From assembly GCA_023443625.1 (NCBI GenBank), contig JAEZTQ010000068.1:1-64000 (forward strand): a stretch of 64,000 bases of DNA. The letters are read 5' to 3'. Positions 1-8,631 of the stretch are shown here, piece by piece. This stretch comes from Bacillota bacterium (GTDB lineage Bacteria; Bacillota_A; Clostridia; Lachnospirales; Lachnospiraceae). Made by a program: the position numbers and the translations under genes. Under the pieces are notes generated by a model. The model saw only the letters and a list, made by a program, of their open reading frames with translations, was not told where the DNA came from and searched no databases. The stretch's first letter is position 1; every line of letters starts with the position of its first letter.

Positions 1-10
1 ATGATAACAT

Positions 11-75
11 AAGAAGGTACTGGATAAAACAATCTGCCATAAAATGCATCAGAATGATTTACACAGTACCTTCTT
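11..75. repeat. 12-bp perfect inverted repeat beside truncated vanR
   Basis: AAGAAGGTACTG (11-22) is the exact reverse complement of CAGTACCTTCTT (64-75), with a 41-nt spacer. It lies directly before the point where the response-regulator reading frame loses similarity to its family. It could be the end of a mobile element that removed the receiver domain, or a hairpin; the window starts too close to decide. Confidence 0.55.
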
Positions 76-84
76 TTAATATGC

Positions 85-444
85 TTGAAAAGGAAAAGAT
101 CTGAGGCATGTAAAAAGCCGAATAACAGAATGGAAGCTTCTGCTACCAATGAATTTGATTTTAATGGATTGGTAATTAATAAGGATACTCATAAATGTAT
201 GCTATTTGGGAAGCCCCTTACACTAACCCCCATCGAGTTTTCAATTCTTTGGTATCTGTGTGAGTGCAGAGGGAAGGTTGTATCTTCTGAGGAACTTTTT
301 GAGGCTGTATGGGGAGAAAAGTTTATTGATAATAATAACACAGTCATGGCCCATATAGGACGTTTGAGGGAGAAAATGAAGGACTCATCAAAAAAACCTA
401 AGTTTATAAAGACGGTATGGGGGGTTGGATATCAAATTGAATAA
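85..444 (+). pseudogene. VanR-like response regulator, only the DNA-binding domain remains
   Basis: The 119 residues form an OmpR/PhoB winged-helix output domain: LTLTPIEFSILWYL, an EELFEAVWG segment, the recognition-helix region NTVMAHIGRLREKM and the terminal wing FIKTVWGVGYQIE. VanR proteins are about 230 aa, with a receiver domain carrying the phosphoacceptor Asp; that half is missing. The frame is closed by a TGA at 55-57, and the only start is a TTG at 85 with no clear ribosome binding site. It lies just before the vanS-like kinase, the normal vanR-vanS order. I read it as truncated and probably non-functional, though a constitutive DNA-binding fragment is possible. Confidence 0.7.
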
Positions 445-451
445 TAGGAAG

Positions 452-1534
452 ATGAATTTAAGGAGAGCATTATCATTTCATATATTAATACGGTTTTTTA
501 TTGCAATCATGGTCTATTCTATATCAATTATAGCTATTTACTTAATTGCCAGGATTTTTTTTGGGTTATTTATTTGGTATGAGCAGGATATCCTATATCG
601 AATTTTGCATTTCATTAAAGATAATACAAAGGTATTTTTTGTTCTAGTTATGGGAATTGGATACCTTATAATTTTCCTATATTACTGGATTAGAACCCTA
701 GGGTATCTTGAACATATCATTAAGGCAACAGAAGTGATGTATCATACAAAGGATGAAATGATTAAATTACCTTCAGAACTGAAGGAAGTAGAATATCAGA
801 TGAATCAAATCAAGTTGGATATTCAAACAAACGAGCGCACTGCAAAAGAGGCGGAGCAGAGGAAAAATGATTTGGTGGTCTATCTTGCTCATGATCTTAA
901 GACTCCCCTGACATCTGTAATCGGATATTTAACATTATTAAGAGATGAAAATCAAATTTCAGAGGAGCTTCGTGACAAGTATCTTTCTATCACATTAGAT
1001 AAAGCAGAGCGTCTTGAAGAACTAATCAATGAATTCTTTGAGATAACAAGGTTTAGTCTGACAAATCTTACTTTGGAACTTAGTAGAATTAATCTATCCC
1101 GTATGTTAGAGCAGATTACCTATGAGTTTAAGCCTATACTTTTAGAAAAAAACTTAAGTTGTAATATTAATCTACCTCCAGATATTATGATCAAATGCGA
1201 TGTCAACAAAATGCAAAGGGTATTTGATAATATAATTCGTAATGCGATTAACTACAGCTTTCCTGAGAGTACAGTTGACATAACAGTGGTACAATCAGAT
1301 GAAAGTATACAGCTAAGATTTATAAATCAAGGAAACACAATACCAGAGGAGAAACTAGAGAGGATATTTGGTCAGTTTTATCGCCTAGATACCTCTAGAA
1401 CCTCAGCAACGGGAGGAGCTGGCTTGGGGTTAGCAATTGCCAAGGAAATCGTTGAGCTTCACAAGGGTACAATTACAGCAGTAAGTGAAAATGATACCAT
1501 AGAATTTACCATAACCCTTCCTACGCTTTTGTAG
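452..1534 (+). CDS. vanS: VanS-like sensor histidine kinase
   Basis: Membrane sensor kinase of the VanS (B/C/G-like) group. Two hydrophobic segments near the N-terminus (about residues 10-40 and 60-85) flank a short extracytoplasmic loop. A coiled linker follows, then the H-box LAHDLKTPLTS with the phosphoacceptor His near residue 147, the N-box NIIRNAINYS, and a G-box GGAGLGLAIAKEIVELHKG. All catalytic boxes are intact. I place the start at ATG 452, just after the response-regulator stop; an in-frame TTG at 425 would overlap it and is the alternative. With a truncated vanR its usual partner is lost, so it may be orphaned. Next come vanG and a racemase, the expected targets of the system. Confidence 0.85.
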   Translation: MNLRRALSFHILIRFFIAIMVYSISIIAIYLIARIFFGLFIWYEQDILYRILHFIKDNTKVFFVLVMGIGYLIIFLYYWIRTLGYLEHIIKATEVMYHTKDEMIKLPSELKEVEYQMNQIKLDIQTNERTAKEAEQRKNDLVVYLAHDLKTPLTSVIGYLTLLRDENQISEELRDKYLSITLDKAERLEELINEFFEITRFSLTNLTLELSRINLSRMLEQITYEFKPILLEKNLSCNINLPPDIMIKCDVNKMQRVFDNIIRNAINYSFPESTVDITVVQSDESIQLRFINQGNTIPEEKLERIFGQFYRLDTSRTSATGGAGLGLAIAKEIVELHKGTITAVSENDTIEFTITLPTLL

Positions 1535-1590
1535 GAAAAATGTAAGAATTTCATCAGAAAAAAAAGATGAATTGTTATAGGAAAACGAAT

Positions 1591-1650
1591 AAAAAGCATT
1601 CTCTAATTTGGTAATATCATATTGCCAAGGACAAGGAGGGTGCTTTTTTT
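1591..1650 (+). terminator. Terminator-like hairpin between vanS and vanG
   Basis: Outer arms AAAAAGCA (1591-1598) and TGCTTTTT (1641-1648) enclose a second stem, TTGGTAA (1608-1614) with TTGCCAA (1622-1628; one G-U pair). A T-run follows. It ends before the vanG ribosome binding site (AAGGAG at 1669-1674). It may terminate vanRS transcripts or act as an attenuator for vanG. Confidence 0.55.
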
Positions 1651-1681
1651 GTTGTCGTAAATATTTGTAAGGAGAAAAAAC

Positions 1682-2734
1682 ATGAGAAAGAAAACAATAG
1701 CAATTATATTCGGAGGGTGCTCTAGCGAGTATCCCGTATCACTACAATCAGCCTACGCCATAATCTCCAATATAGATAAGGTATCCTATGAAACAATATT
1801 GGTTGGTATCACCAGAGAAGGAACTTGGTATCGATATATTGGAAATATAGACAATATTATAAATGATACTTGGTATAGGGATGAAAAAGGCTGCATTCCC
1901 ACAATGATTTCATCAGATCGTAATCTTTGTGGATTAATAGAATTTAGGAAAGAAGGTATTAAATATAGAAAAATCGATATGGTATTTCCGGTATTACACG
2001 GTAAAAACGGAGAGGATGGGACGGTTCAAGGATTAATTGAATTAGCAGGGATTCCATTGATCGGATGTGGAACTTTGTGCTCCGCTCTGTGCATGGATAA
2101 GGATAAAGCCCACAAATTAGTTCATACTGCAGGTATAAGCGTACCAAAGGCTATCGTACTTTCAAAACAGTATGATGACGAGATATTATTCGCTAAGACA
2201 AAGGAGTTGAACTATCCGCTGTTTGTAAAACCGGTAAAAGCTGGCTCCTCCTTTGGTATTACCAAGGTCTATGACAAAAAAGATTTAGCTGAAGGAGTAA
2301 AAACAGCGTTTCTCCATGATAATGAAGTTATTATTGAAGAGAATATCGAAGGTTTTGAAGTTGGCTGTGCAATATTAGGAAATCAAGAATTAATCATAGG
2401 AGAAGTGGATGAAATTGAATTAAGGGAAGGGTTTTTTGATTATACAGAAAAATATACCTTAAAAAGTTCTCACATCCATATGCCTGCCCGCATTGATAAA
2501 CAGACAGCTGATAAGATAAAACAGACAGCAGCTATAATCTATAAAACTCTTGGCTGCAAAGGTCTGGCTAGGGTGGATATGTTTTACACTCCTGATCATA
2601 AAATTGTCTTTAATGAAGTGAATACAATGCCGGGATTTACTGTCCATAGTCGCTATCCTAATATGATGAAAGGAATTGGTTTGCCCTTTAAAGAACTTTT
2701 ATCCAAGCTATTGGAATTGGGGATGAAGGAATGA
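1682..2734 (+). CDS. vanG: VanG-like D-alanine--D-serine ligase
   Basis: ATP-grasp ligase joining D-Ala to D-Ser (or D-Ala) for peptidoglycan precursors in the cytoplasm. Recognisable parts are the N-terminal IFGGCSSEYPVSLQSA, the VFPVLHGKNGEDGTVQG loop, CMDKDKAHKL, KPVKAGSSFGITKV of the ATP-binding region, the omega-loop segment FFDYTEKYTLKSS, and the C-terminal metal-binding NEVNTMPGFT. EKYTLKSS and the overall similarity to VanG favour D-Ala-D-Ser over D-Ala-D-Lac. The 350-aa length is normal. Start is ATG 1682 behind AAGGAG. Its end overlaps the racemase start by 4 bp, so the two are translationally coupled. A housekeeping ddl is not excluded, but vanS and the racemase argue for the resistance-type enzyme. 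Confidence 0.85.
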   Translation: MRKKTIAIIFGGCSSEYPVSLQSAYAIISNIDKVSYETILVGITREGTWYRYIGNIDNIINDTWYRDEKGCIPTMISSDRNLCGLIEFRKEGIKYRKIDMVFPVLHGKNGEDGTVQGLIELAGIPLIGCGTLCSALCMDKDKAHKLVHTAGISVPKAIVLSKQYDDEILFAKTKELNYPLFVKPVKAGSSFGITKVYDKKDLAEGVKTAFLHDNEVIIEENIEGFEVGCAILGNQELIIGEVDEIELREGFFDYTEKYTLKSSHIHMPARIDKQTADKIKQTAAIIYKTLGCKGLARVDMFYTPDHKIVFNEVNTMPGFTVHSRYPNMMKGIGLPFKELLSKLLELGMKE

Positions 2735-3858
2735 AGACTACAAAAAGGAGCCGCTCATGGATAGAGATAAACATGCAAAACCTGAAACATAATGCTAGAG
2801 AATTAAAAAAACTTATGCCACCAGAGTGCCAGATGATGGCGGTGGTTAAGGCAAATGCCTATGGGCATGGTGCAGTTATGGCTTCTAAATGCCTGAATTC
2901 TATTGGGGTAAATGCATTCGCAGTGGCTACTATTGATGAAGGAATAGAATTAAGAAGTAAGGGAATACAGGGGGATATCTTGATATTAGGTTATACAGAT
3001 GTATCAAGGGCTGATCAATTGAGCCATTACCGTCTAATTCAAACAGTAATTGATTATGAATATGCACTTGCGCTGAATAATCAAAAAAAGCCTGTACAGG
3101 TGCATATAAAAATAGATACAGGAATGCATAGGTTAGGGATATCTGTAGAGGATGTAGATAAGATATCAGAGGTCTTTCTATTAAAAAATCTAAAAATAAG
3201 TGGAATATTTACACATCTATGCGTGGCAGACAGCCTTAGTGAAGAAGCTATACAATATACAAAAGGTCAAATTGATTGCTTTTATGAATTATTAAAGCAG
3301 CTTGAGCATAGAGGTGTTACACTACCGAAAATTCATATTCAAAGTAGCTATGGACTATTGAATTATCCAGAACTACATTGTGATTATGCCCGCATAGGAA
3401 TTGCACTTTATGGCTCTTTAAGTACCCAAGGAGATAGGACAAGGCTTCAACCAGATTTACGCCCGGTATTAACCTTAAAAGCCAGAGTAGCAATGATGAA
3501 AGAAGTGGCTGTTGGAGAAGGGGTTAGCTATGGAAGAGACTTTCAAGTAGGTAAAAATAGCCGAATTGCTGTACTTCCAATAGGGTATGCAGATGGACTA
3601 CCCCGCAATCTCTCCAATGGATCTGCTAGCGTGCTATTACATGGCGCCAGGGTGCCCATTATCGGTAGAATTTGTATGGATCAGTTACTAATTGATGTAA
3701 CTGATATGCCTAAGGTTAAGACAGGGGATATTGTAACCTTAATTGGTAACGATGGACAAGACGAAATTCTAGCTGTATCTATGGCTAAGAATGCAGGGAC
3801 AATAACCAATGAGCTATTCTGTCGTATAGGAGGACGTATGGAAAGAGTTTATATTTGA
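2731..3858 (+). CDS. vanT: PLP-dependent serine/alanine racemase, VanT racemase domain only
   Basis: Fold-type III alanine racemase family, supplying D-Ser or D-Ala. The PLP lysine is K40 in MAVVKANAYGHGAV; the second catalytic Tyr lies in EGVSYGRDF; IDTGMHRLGI and GRICMDQLLIDVT are also present. Length (375 aa) is that of a free-standing racemase. VanTG proteins usually carry an additional N-terminal membrane domain for serine uptake, absent here, so this resembles the split racemase half or an ordinary Alr recruited to the cluster. It overlaps vanG by 4 bp (ATGA). No vanXY dipeptidase/carboxypeptidase follows. Serine versus alanine preference cannot be read safely from sequence. Confidence 0.75.
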   Translation: MKTTKRSRSWIEINMQNLKHNARELKKLMPPECQMMAVVKANAYGHGAVMASKCLNSIGVNAFAVATIDEGIELRSKGIQGDILILGYTDVSRADQLSHYRLIQTVIDYEYALALNNQKKPVQVHIKIDTGMHRLGISVEDVDKISEVFLLKNLKISGIFTHLCVADSLSEEAIQYTKGQIDCFYELLKQLEHRGVTLPKIHIQSSYGLLNYPELHCDYARIGIALYGSLSTQGDRTRLQPDLRPVLTLKARVAMMKEVAVGEGVSYGRDFQVGKNSRIAVLPIGYADGLPRNLSNGSASVLLHGARVPIIGRICMDQLLIDVTDMPKVKTGDIVTLIGNDGQDEILAVSMAKNAGTITNELFCRIGGRMERVYI

Positions 3859-4023
3859 TACATTGGAAAGAGTAATTGATCTTCAGGGGTATGAGTACAC
3901 TTGGATATCAGAGGTATAACGAACTTGAAATCAGATCTTTTAGGAATGACAGACCAGCTTTTCAATTAAGAAAGCAGTATCAACTTCCTATAGAAATCAA
4001 TACTACCAACTTCCTCAATAGAA

Positions 4024-4052
4024 TTGACAAAAAATGTAATTCATACTATAAT
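4024..4052 (+). promoter_or_regulatory. Consensus sigma-70/SigA promoter
   Basis: TTGACA (4024-4029), a 17-bp spacer and TATAAT (4047-4052): exact consensus in both boxes. It lies 38 bp before the secreted-protein gene at 4091, so that gene is transcribed separately from the van genes. Confidence 0.85.
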
Positions 4053-4090
4053 TAATTTTTAAGTTATAATTATAAATATGGAGGGATATT

Positions 4091-5197
4091 ATGAAGAAAT
4101 TTGTAGCAATTCTACTGTCGATTTCTGTTTTATTGGTTTTTGCTCCTTCCTCTTTGATGGTTAATGCCTATGAAGTCAATGAGAATAGCACAGCAGCAAT
4201 ACTTAAAGTTTACGAGGATTTACCACAAACAGAGGGTTTAGGGAAATTATCACATGATGAGCAAGTTGAACTATGTCAAATTCCAGAGGATATCTTGAAA
4301 ACTATAGACACTGAATCATTAGTTGATATTGTATTAGATTATCCTCTTTTTATGGATATTTATGCTTTTGATACCATTGAACTAGGAATATATTTTTTAT
4401 GTGTTAACTATAATGGGCTAGGTGAATTGGCCACTAGGGATGATGCTCCTGCAATACTACTTGATAAATATTTGCAGACGGAACCTATAATATCAACTAA
4501 AGCTATAGAAAAGTCAGATGACATATTTGAATTGGCAAATATTGAAGCTCTTTTAGCTCAAGACTTTATACGAGAAAAATTAGATAAACAGGAATTGGAT
4601 ATGTTAGATTACGCTGTTGGGGCAAAGTATGTTATTAAAAAGGAACACTCTGATATTTATGCATTTACATCGGCTATGTTTTATGATGCTTATACTGAAA
4701 CAGTAGAAAATTCGAAGATTGAAACTGCTTCAACAGGATATACGGTGTATACACCTAAGGGGACTCCTGTATCAGTAGAAAAAAAAGGCGAGACTTTAAC
4801 ACCGACTGAAAAGACAGTAATGAATGAATATGTGGCAACTTACTATAGCTCTTCAATAAAAATAGCAGAGCCTACGACAAATTATAACTGCCACTCATAT
4901 GCATGGTATCTAGAAAGCACATCCAATTTATTCTGGATGGACTATCCATATGCATATATGTCAGATGGTAGTTATTACAGTACAAGTACAGCCGCAGTTA
5001 ATAATAAAATTGCATTTTACAATGCTGGAACATTAATTCACTCAGGCATTGTTAAGAATACAACATATTTAGCTCCTACTGGACTGGGAGTACATTCAAA
5101 ATGGGGTGCTTATGGACTATATAACCATGCTCCGGCTTATAGCCCATATTGGTCCAGTAATAACACAACATTAACCCAATATACAAAATCATATTAG
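4091..5197 (+). CDS. Secreted protein with C-terminal papain-like (NCHSYAW) domain
   Basis: Begins with a Sec signal peptide (MKKFVAILLSISVLLVF, likely cleaved after VNA near residue 26). The middle (about 40-220) matches no family I recognise. The C-terminal 110 residues contain NYNCHSYAW (Cys267) and LIHSGIV (His317), then SKWG; this Cys...His arrangement resembles NlpC/P60- or CHAP-type papain-fold hydrolases and related secreted domains. A cell-wall peptidase or amidase is therefore plausible but not shown. Expression comes from the consensus promoter at 4024. A lipoprotein gene follows after 34 bp, probably in the same transcript. Confidence 0.7.
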   Translation: MKKFVAILLSISVLLVFAPSSLMVNAYEVNENSTAAILKVYEDLPQTEGLGKLSHDEQVELCQIPEDILKTIDTESLVDIVLDYPLFMDIYAFDTIELGIYFLCVNYNGLGELATRDDAPAILLDKYLQTEPIISTKAIEKSDDIFELANIEALLAQDFIREKLDKQELDMLDYAVGAKYVIKKEHSDIYAFTSAMFYDAYTETVENSKIETASTGYTVYTPKGTPVSVEKKGETLTPTEKTVMNEYVATYYSSSIKIAEPTTNYNCHSYAWYLESTSNLFWMDYPYAYMSDGSYYSTSTAAVNNKIAFYNAGTLIHSGIVKNTTYLAPTGLGVHSKWGAYGLYNHAPAYSPYWSSNNTTLTQYTKSY

Positions 5198-5231
5198 TTT
5201 ATAGCTTCTATGATAAGAGGGAGGCGTTGCA

Positions 5232-5810
5232 TTGAAAAAATTAGTATTAATGCAGTTTTTATTATACCTAAGTGTTTGTTTAATGGTAGGCTGTACATTT
5301 AAAAAGGAATCTGAAATAAGTAGTTCTGTCGAGGATAATCTAGATGAAAAAAGTGTGTTAACCATTTCTATCAAAGAAAAAGAAATACCATACTTTGTAG
5401 AGCAATATGTATTAGATGGGCCAGAAGATGAAAAGAAGGAAAAGGAGTATGCAGCTGTACAGTTAATAAAAGACTTGAGGGAAAGTGAAGAATTGGTGCC
5501 TTATGTAGAAATTGGAAATGTTATTTTAATTCATTTTGAAGAAGATTGTCCTGAAAAAATTACATTAAGAGATAATATAATTTATGAGGATGGTCATATG
5601 AAATTTCAAAGCAATGAGGCTTTAGAGACATCTTTGACATTAGAGGATAGTGAAGCACAATATGAATTAGCTCCCCACATGGCAGTTGCATTTAGTTCTG
5701 ATAGTAGATCATATTTGGATGGCAATATATATAGGGGGATTTCCTTTGTATACAATTGGAATGGAAAGGACTATGAATATACCTTTGTATTAAGAACGGA
5801 TATTAAGTAA
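5232..5810 (+). CDS. Hypothetical lipoprotein
   Basis: 192-aa protein with a lipoprotein signal: hydrophobic MKKLVLMQFLLYLSVCLMVGC with the lipobox Cys at about residue 21. The mature part is acidic and Glu/Asp-rich, with no domain I recognise. Start is TTG 5232, chosen because GGGAGG lies just upstream. It sits 34 bp behind the papain-like secreted protein, so the two are probably co-transcribed and may act together at the outer face of the membrane. Confidence 0.7.
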   Translation: MKKLVLMQFLLYLSVCLMVGCTFKKESEISSSVEDNLDEKSVLTISIKEKEIPYFVEQYVLDGPEDEKKEKEYAAVQLIKDLRESEELVPYVEIGNVILIHFEEDCPEKITLRDNIIYEDGHMKFQSNEALETSLTLEDSEAQYELAPHMAVAFSSDSRSYLDGNIYRGISFVYNWNGKDYEYTFVLRTDIK

Positions 5811-6134
5811 TGGAGGGAAGTTATAATTATAGTTCTGCTAAGAAATTATTTTATAGGGAGTGTATGGTAACTCTTGTGTGGAGCCCTATTATTTTATTGC
5901 ACCCATTTTTTATCAATAGGTAGATTCTAAAAATCACTGGTGTATGAGTTGTAAAACAAGATGATTATTTGTAAGGTGAGACGCTATATTTGTAACAAAA
6001 TATTTGTAACAAAATATTTGTAAACGGAACGTTACTTCAATAGTCCTAGTGAAATGCTACTTCTTGCCTATCAAATATTGAGTTATTAAAAAAGTAGTTT
6101 CAGAAATATAGTGAACAACTTCAGAAAATATCTT
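5811..6134. other. Intergenic region without genes
   Basis: AT-rich, about 320 bp between a plus-strand lipoprotein gene and the 3' end of a minus-strand araC gene. It holds the 14-bp tandem repeat listed separately and an imperfect palindrome, GTAAACGGAACGTTAC, at about 6019-6034. No open frame of note. Confidence 0.6.
5986..6023. repeat. 14-bp tandem repeat (ATATTTGTAACAAA)
   Basis: Two exact copies of ATATTTGTAACAAA at 5986-5999 and 6000-6013, plus a partial third copy (ATATTTGTAA) at 6014-6023. It lies between convergent genes, so a promoter operator role is not obvious. Could be slippage-generated. Confidence 0.75.
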
Positions 6135-6165
6135 AAAATCCCTATGCATACCACATAGGGATTTT
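6135..6165. terminator. Bidirectional terminator hairpin
   Basis: AAAATCCCTATG (6135-6146) and CATAGGGATTTT (6154-6165) form a perfect 12-bp stem with a 7-nt loop and further T residues on the plus strand. It abuts the stop of the minus-strand araC gene and can serve both converging transcripts. Confidence 0.8.
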
Positions 6166-7089
6166 TTAAAAATTAAATATATCTATCGTAGCATCATCAT
6201 CTAATGAAGTTATCTCATAGGAATCTTCAGATGCTCTTATCTTCTTTCTCCAATCCCTGGGGGAACAGCCAAGCAGGGCATGAAACTGCCTGTTAAAGCT
6301 GGATAGGGTTGTAAAACCAACCTCCAGGGCAATATCGTTTAGGGCTTTTTCACCCCGGTAAATCTCCTGACAGGATTTTCGAATACGTAAGCGGTTAATA
6401 TAATTTAGAGGACTCATGTGCATCACCTCGCCAAAGATACGGCGAAAGTGGGGTTCACTTAGGTTACATACCTTAGAGATATCTTTAATTTGCAATTTTT
6501 TAGTATAATTTTGGTTTATATAGGTTAAGGAGGAGCGAATATCCCCAGCTTCTTCTATATTATCTGTATGGATGGAGGCAGTGCGGGTCATTGCAACCAT
6601 GAGAGCTAGAAAAAGACCTATTAAGGAGTGCTTATAATTTGCCTTCTTCTCATGGTATTCCACAAACATTCTTTTCACCAGAAAGTGTATATGGGGGTTA
6701 CTATTTACATCAAATACATTCGTAAAATAGGGAGGATAGGGAAAGGAATTATTAGGCACAAAGCTATCATCAAACATCAGATGAGGATTGAAAAATATAT
6801 ATTCCCATTTGCTATGCTCATTATTTCCGCTCTTTGAGATATGAAGGGTATTCTCACAGATGATGCTAATATCCTCGGGTTTAAAGGCTATTTCTTTGTT
6901 TTCCACATACATTGTGCCTTTCCCCTGGATGCAATGACCAATCTCAATACAATTATGAAAGTGCATATATTCTAAAGGGGTATCGGGCAGTATCCAATTA
7001 TCCCCGATAAAGGCTACCGCAGGGAAAGAAAGAGGCAAATTATAAGGTCGATAGAAGTAAGTATTTTTACGTAATGATTGTTTTTGCAT
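6166..7089 (-). CDS. AraC-family transcriptional regulator with N-terminal cupin domain
   Basis: 307-aa regulator. The N-terminal half is a cupin-like sensor (HFHNCIEIGHCIQGKGTMYV) typical of sugar-sensing AraC/MelR-like proteins. Residues about 190-285 carry the two helix-turn-helix units (IKDISKVCNLSEPHFRRIFGE and LNDIALEVGFTTLSSFNRQFHALLGCSPRDWRK). It is divergent from the M20 dipeptidase/UroD/sugar-transporter block starting at 7174, so I infer local control of that block. Start is ATG 7089 behind AAAGGAG. A second regulator of very similar architecture at 14026 closes the same block. Confidence 0.88.
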   Translation of the reverse strand: MQKQSLRKNTYFYRPYNLPLSFPAVAFIGDNWILPDTPLEYMHFHNCIEIGHCIQGKGTMYVENKEIAFKPEDISIICENTLHISKSGNNEHSKWEYIFFNPHLMFDDSFVPNNSFPYPPYFTNVFDVNSNPHIHFLVKRMFVEYHEKKANYKHSLIGLFLALMVAMTRTASIHTDNIEEAGDIRSSLTYINQNYTKKLQIKDISKVCNLSEPHFRRIFGEVMHMSPLNYINRLRIRKSCQEIYRGEKALNDIALEVGFTTLSSFNRQFHALLGCSPRDWRKKIRASEDSYEITSLDDDATIDIFNF

Positions 7090-7173
7090 AGTTTAGGCTC
7101 CTTTCCATGATGATTTTAGTCATAAGAAGAGATATATTTAGTATATCAAATGATTGTGCTTGGAGGAAATGGA

Positions 7174-8631
7174 TTGGATCAGACGCAAAGCATAAGAGAA
7201 TGGGTATATGAAAGACGTACTGATATTATAGAAGATATCAAGCGTCTTGTAAATATAGAAAGCGTAGCTCTTCAAGGGAGTGAGTTAAAGCCCTACGGAA
7301 TGGGATGTCGCAGGGTCTTAGATGAGATGCTTAAAATCGCTGGGGAGAAAGGGCTTTACACAGAGAACTATGATTATCATCTAGGTGCCGCTTCCTATAC
7401 CAGTGTAGAGGATCATAGAAAAGATATTGTGGGGCTTTGGGGCCATCTGGATGTGGTCTCTTCAGGGACTGGATGGACATACCCTCCCTTTGAGATGACC
7501 CAAATAGGGGATTATCTCATTGGTAGAGGAGTTCAGGATAATAAAGGTCCTGTTATTGGACTACTATATGCATTACAATGCCTGGAAGAAATGAAGCTAC
7601 CTACAAGATACAATTTTAAACTTTATTTTGGATGTAGTGAAGAATCTGGCATGCAGGATGCAGAATATTTTGTTAAGAATTATACAGCACCAAAGCTGTC
7701 CCTTGTTGCCGACTGTGGCTTTCCTGTCTGCTATGGCGAAAAGGGTATTCTAAACATGACTCTTACTAAGAAAATGATAAGTAACAAAATCCTTGCTTTT
7801 CATGGGGGAAGCTCCCTTAATTCCATCCCCCATGAAGCTGAGATAGTCCTAGATAAGGCTGGGATCGATTTGTATAAGGTACAAGCCCTAGATAGTTGCA
7901 AAGACTTAGAGGTTTATGAAGAGCAAGATAGGATTAGGGTAATTGCCAGGGGAGAAGCATCCCATGTATGTAATGTGGAAAAGAGTAAGAATGCTCTGGG
8001 TATATTGGCAAATTCCCTCTTAATCAGTGATATTATACCAGAGGAAAGAAAACTCTTGGAAGTCATAGTAAGCTTTAGTGCTGATCCCTATGGAATTGCT
8101 GGAAAGCTTAAGGAGAGAGGGGACTTAATTGGTGACCTAACAGGAGGAGCAACCCTTCTATCTCTAACTGAGGAGGGTTTAAGAATTACTATAGATTATC
8201 GCTATCCCATTTTAAATAAAGAAGGCAAAGTAAGGGATGGAGAAGGATTAATCAGCAAGATTAATAAGTTGGGAACACTTGCAGGCTTTGAGGCGCAGGT
8301 TATCAAACATAACAAACCAACCTATTCCAATAAAGATAATATTGTTATAAGGAGTTTAACCAAGACCTATGAGAAAGTCAGTGGCTTTACCAATGAAGCC
8401 TATACCATGGGTGGAGGTACCTATGCCAGAAAGCTTCCTAGAGCCATTGCTTACGGCATGGCATTACCGGGCAAGACAACATATGGAGAGCAGCCGGGAC
8501 ATGGAGATTATCATCAGCCGGATGAATCCATCAATGTCAATGAATTATTAGAGGCCATTGTAATTTATGTGGAAAGCTTGCTTACACTGAATGGATTAGA
8601 TATAGCTGTCATTGATTTAACTAAAGATTAA
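7174..8631 (+). CDS. M20-family dipeptidase (PepV/Sapep-like)
   Basis: Zinc-dependent cytoplasmic dipeptidase, family M20. Metal and catalytic motifs are present in order: GHLDVV (His, Asp), GRGVQDNKGP (bridging Asp), FGCSEESGMQDAEYF (catalytic and zinc Glu), VADCGFPVCYGEKG (zinc Asp), an internal dimerisation/lid insert, and the final zinc His in GEQPGHGDYHQPDE. Length fits PepV/Sapep (about 470-490 aa). I place the start at TTG 7174 because GGAGG at 7162-7166 has correct spacing for it; an upstream in-frame ATG at 7150 lacks a binding site. It is divergent from an araC gene and followed by a UroD-family gene after 60 bp. Substrate dipeptide unknown. Confidence 0.85.
   Translation: MDQTQSIREWVYERRTDIIEDIKRLVNIESVALQGSELKPYGMGCRRVLDEMLKIAGEKGLYTENYDYHLGAASYTSVEDHRKDIVGLWGHLDVVSSGTGWTYPPFEMTQIGDYLIGRGVQDNKGPVIGLLYALQCLEEMKLPTRYNFKLYFGCSEESGMQDAEYFVKNYTAPKLSLVADCGFPVCYGEKGILNMTLTKKMISNKILAFHGGSSLNSIPHEAEIVLDKAGIDLYKVQALDSCKDLEVYEEQDRIRVIARGEASHVCNVEKSKNALGILANSLLISDIIPEERKLLEVIVSFSADPYGIAGKLKERGDLIGDLTGGATLLSLTEEGLRITIDYRYPILNKEGKVRDGEGLISKINKLGTLAGFEAQVIKHNKPTYSNKDNIVIRSLTKTYEKVSGFTNEAYTMGGGTYARKLPRAIAYGMALPGKTTYGEQPGHGDYHQPDESINVNELLEAIVIYVESLLTLNGLDIAVIDLTKD

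Noticed and set aside
3891..4056. 54-codon plus-strand frame (MSTLGYQRYNELE...) between the racemase and the secreted-protein gene
   Set aside because: No correctly spaced ribosome binding site, no family recognised, and its 3' end overlaps an exact consensus promoter. A degenerate van-gene remnant is possible but cannot be supported.
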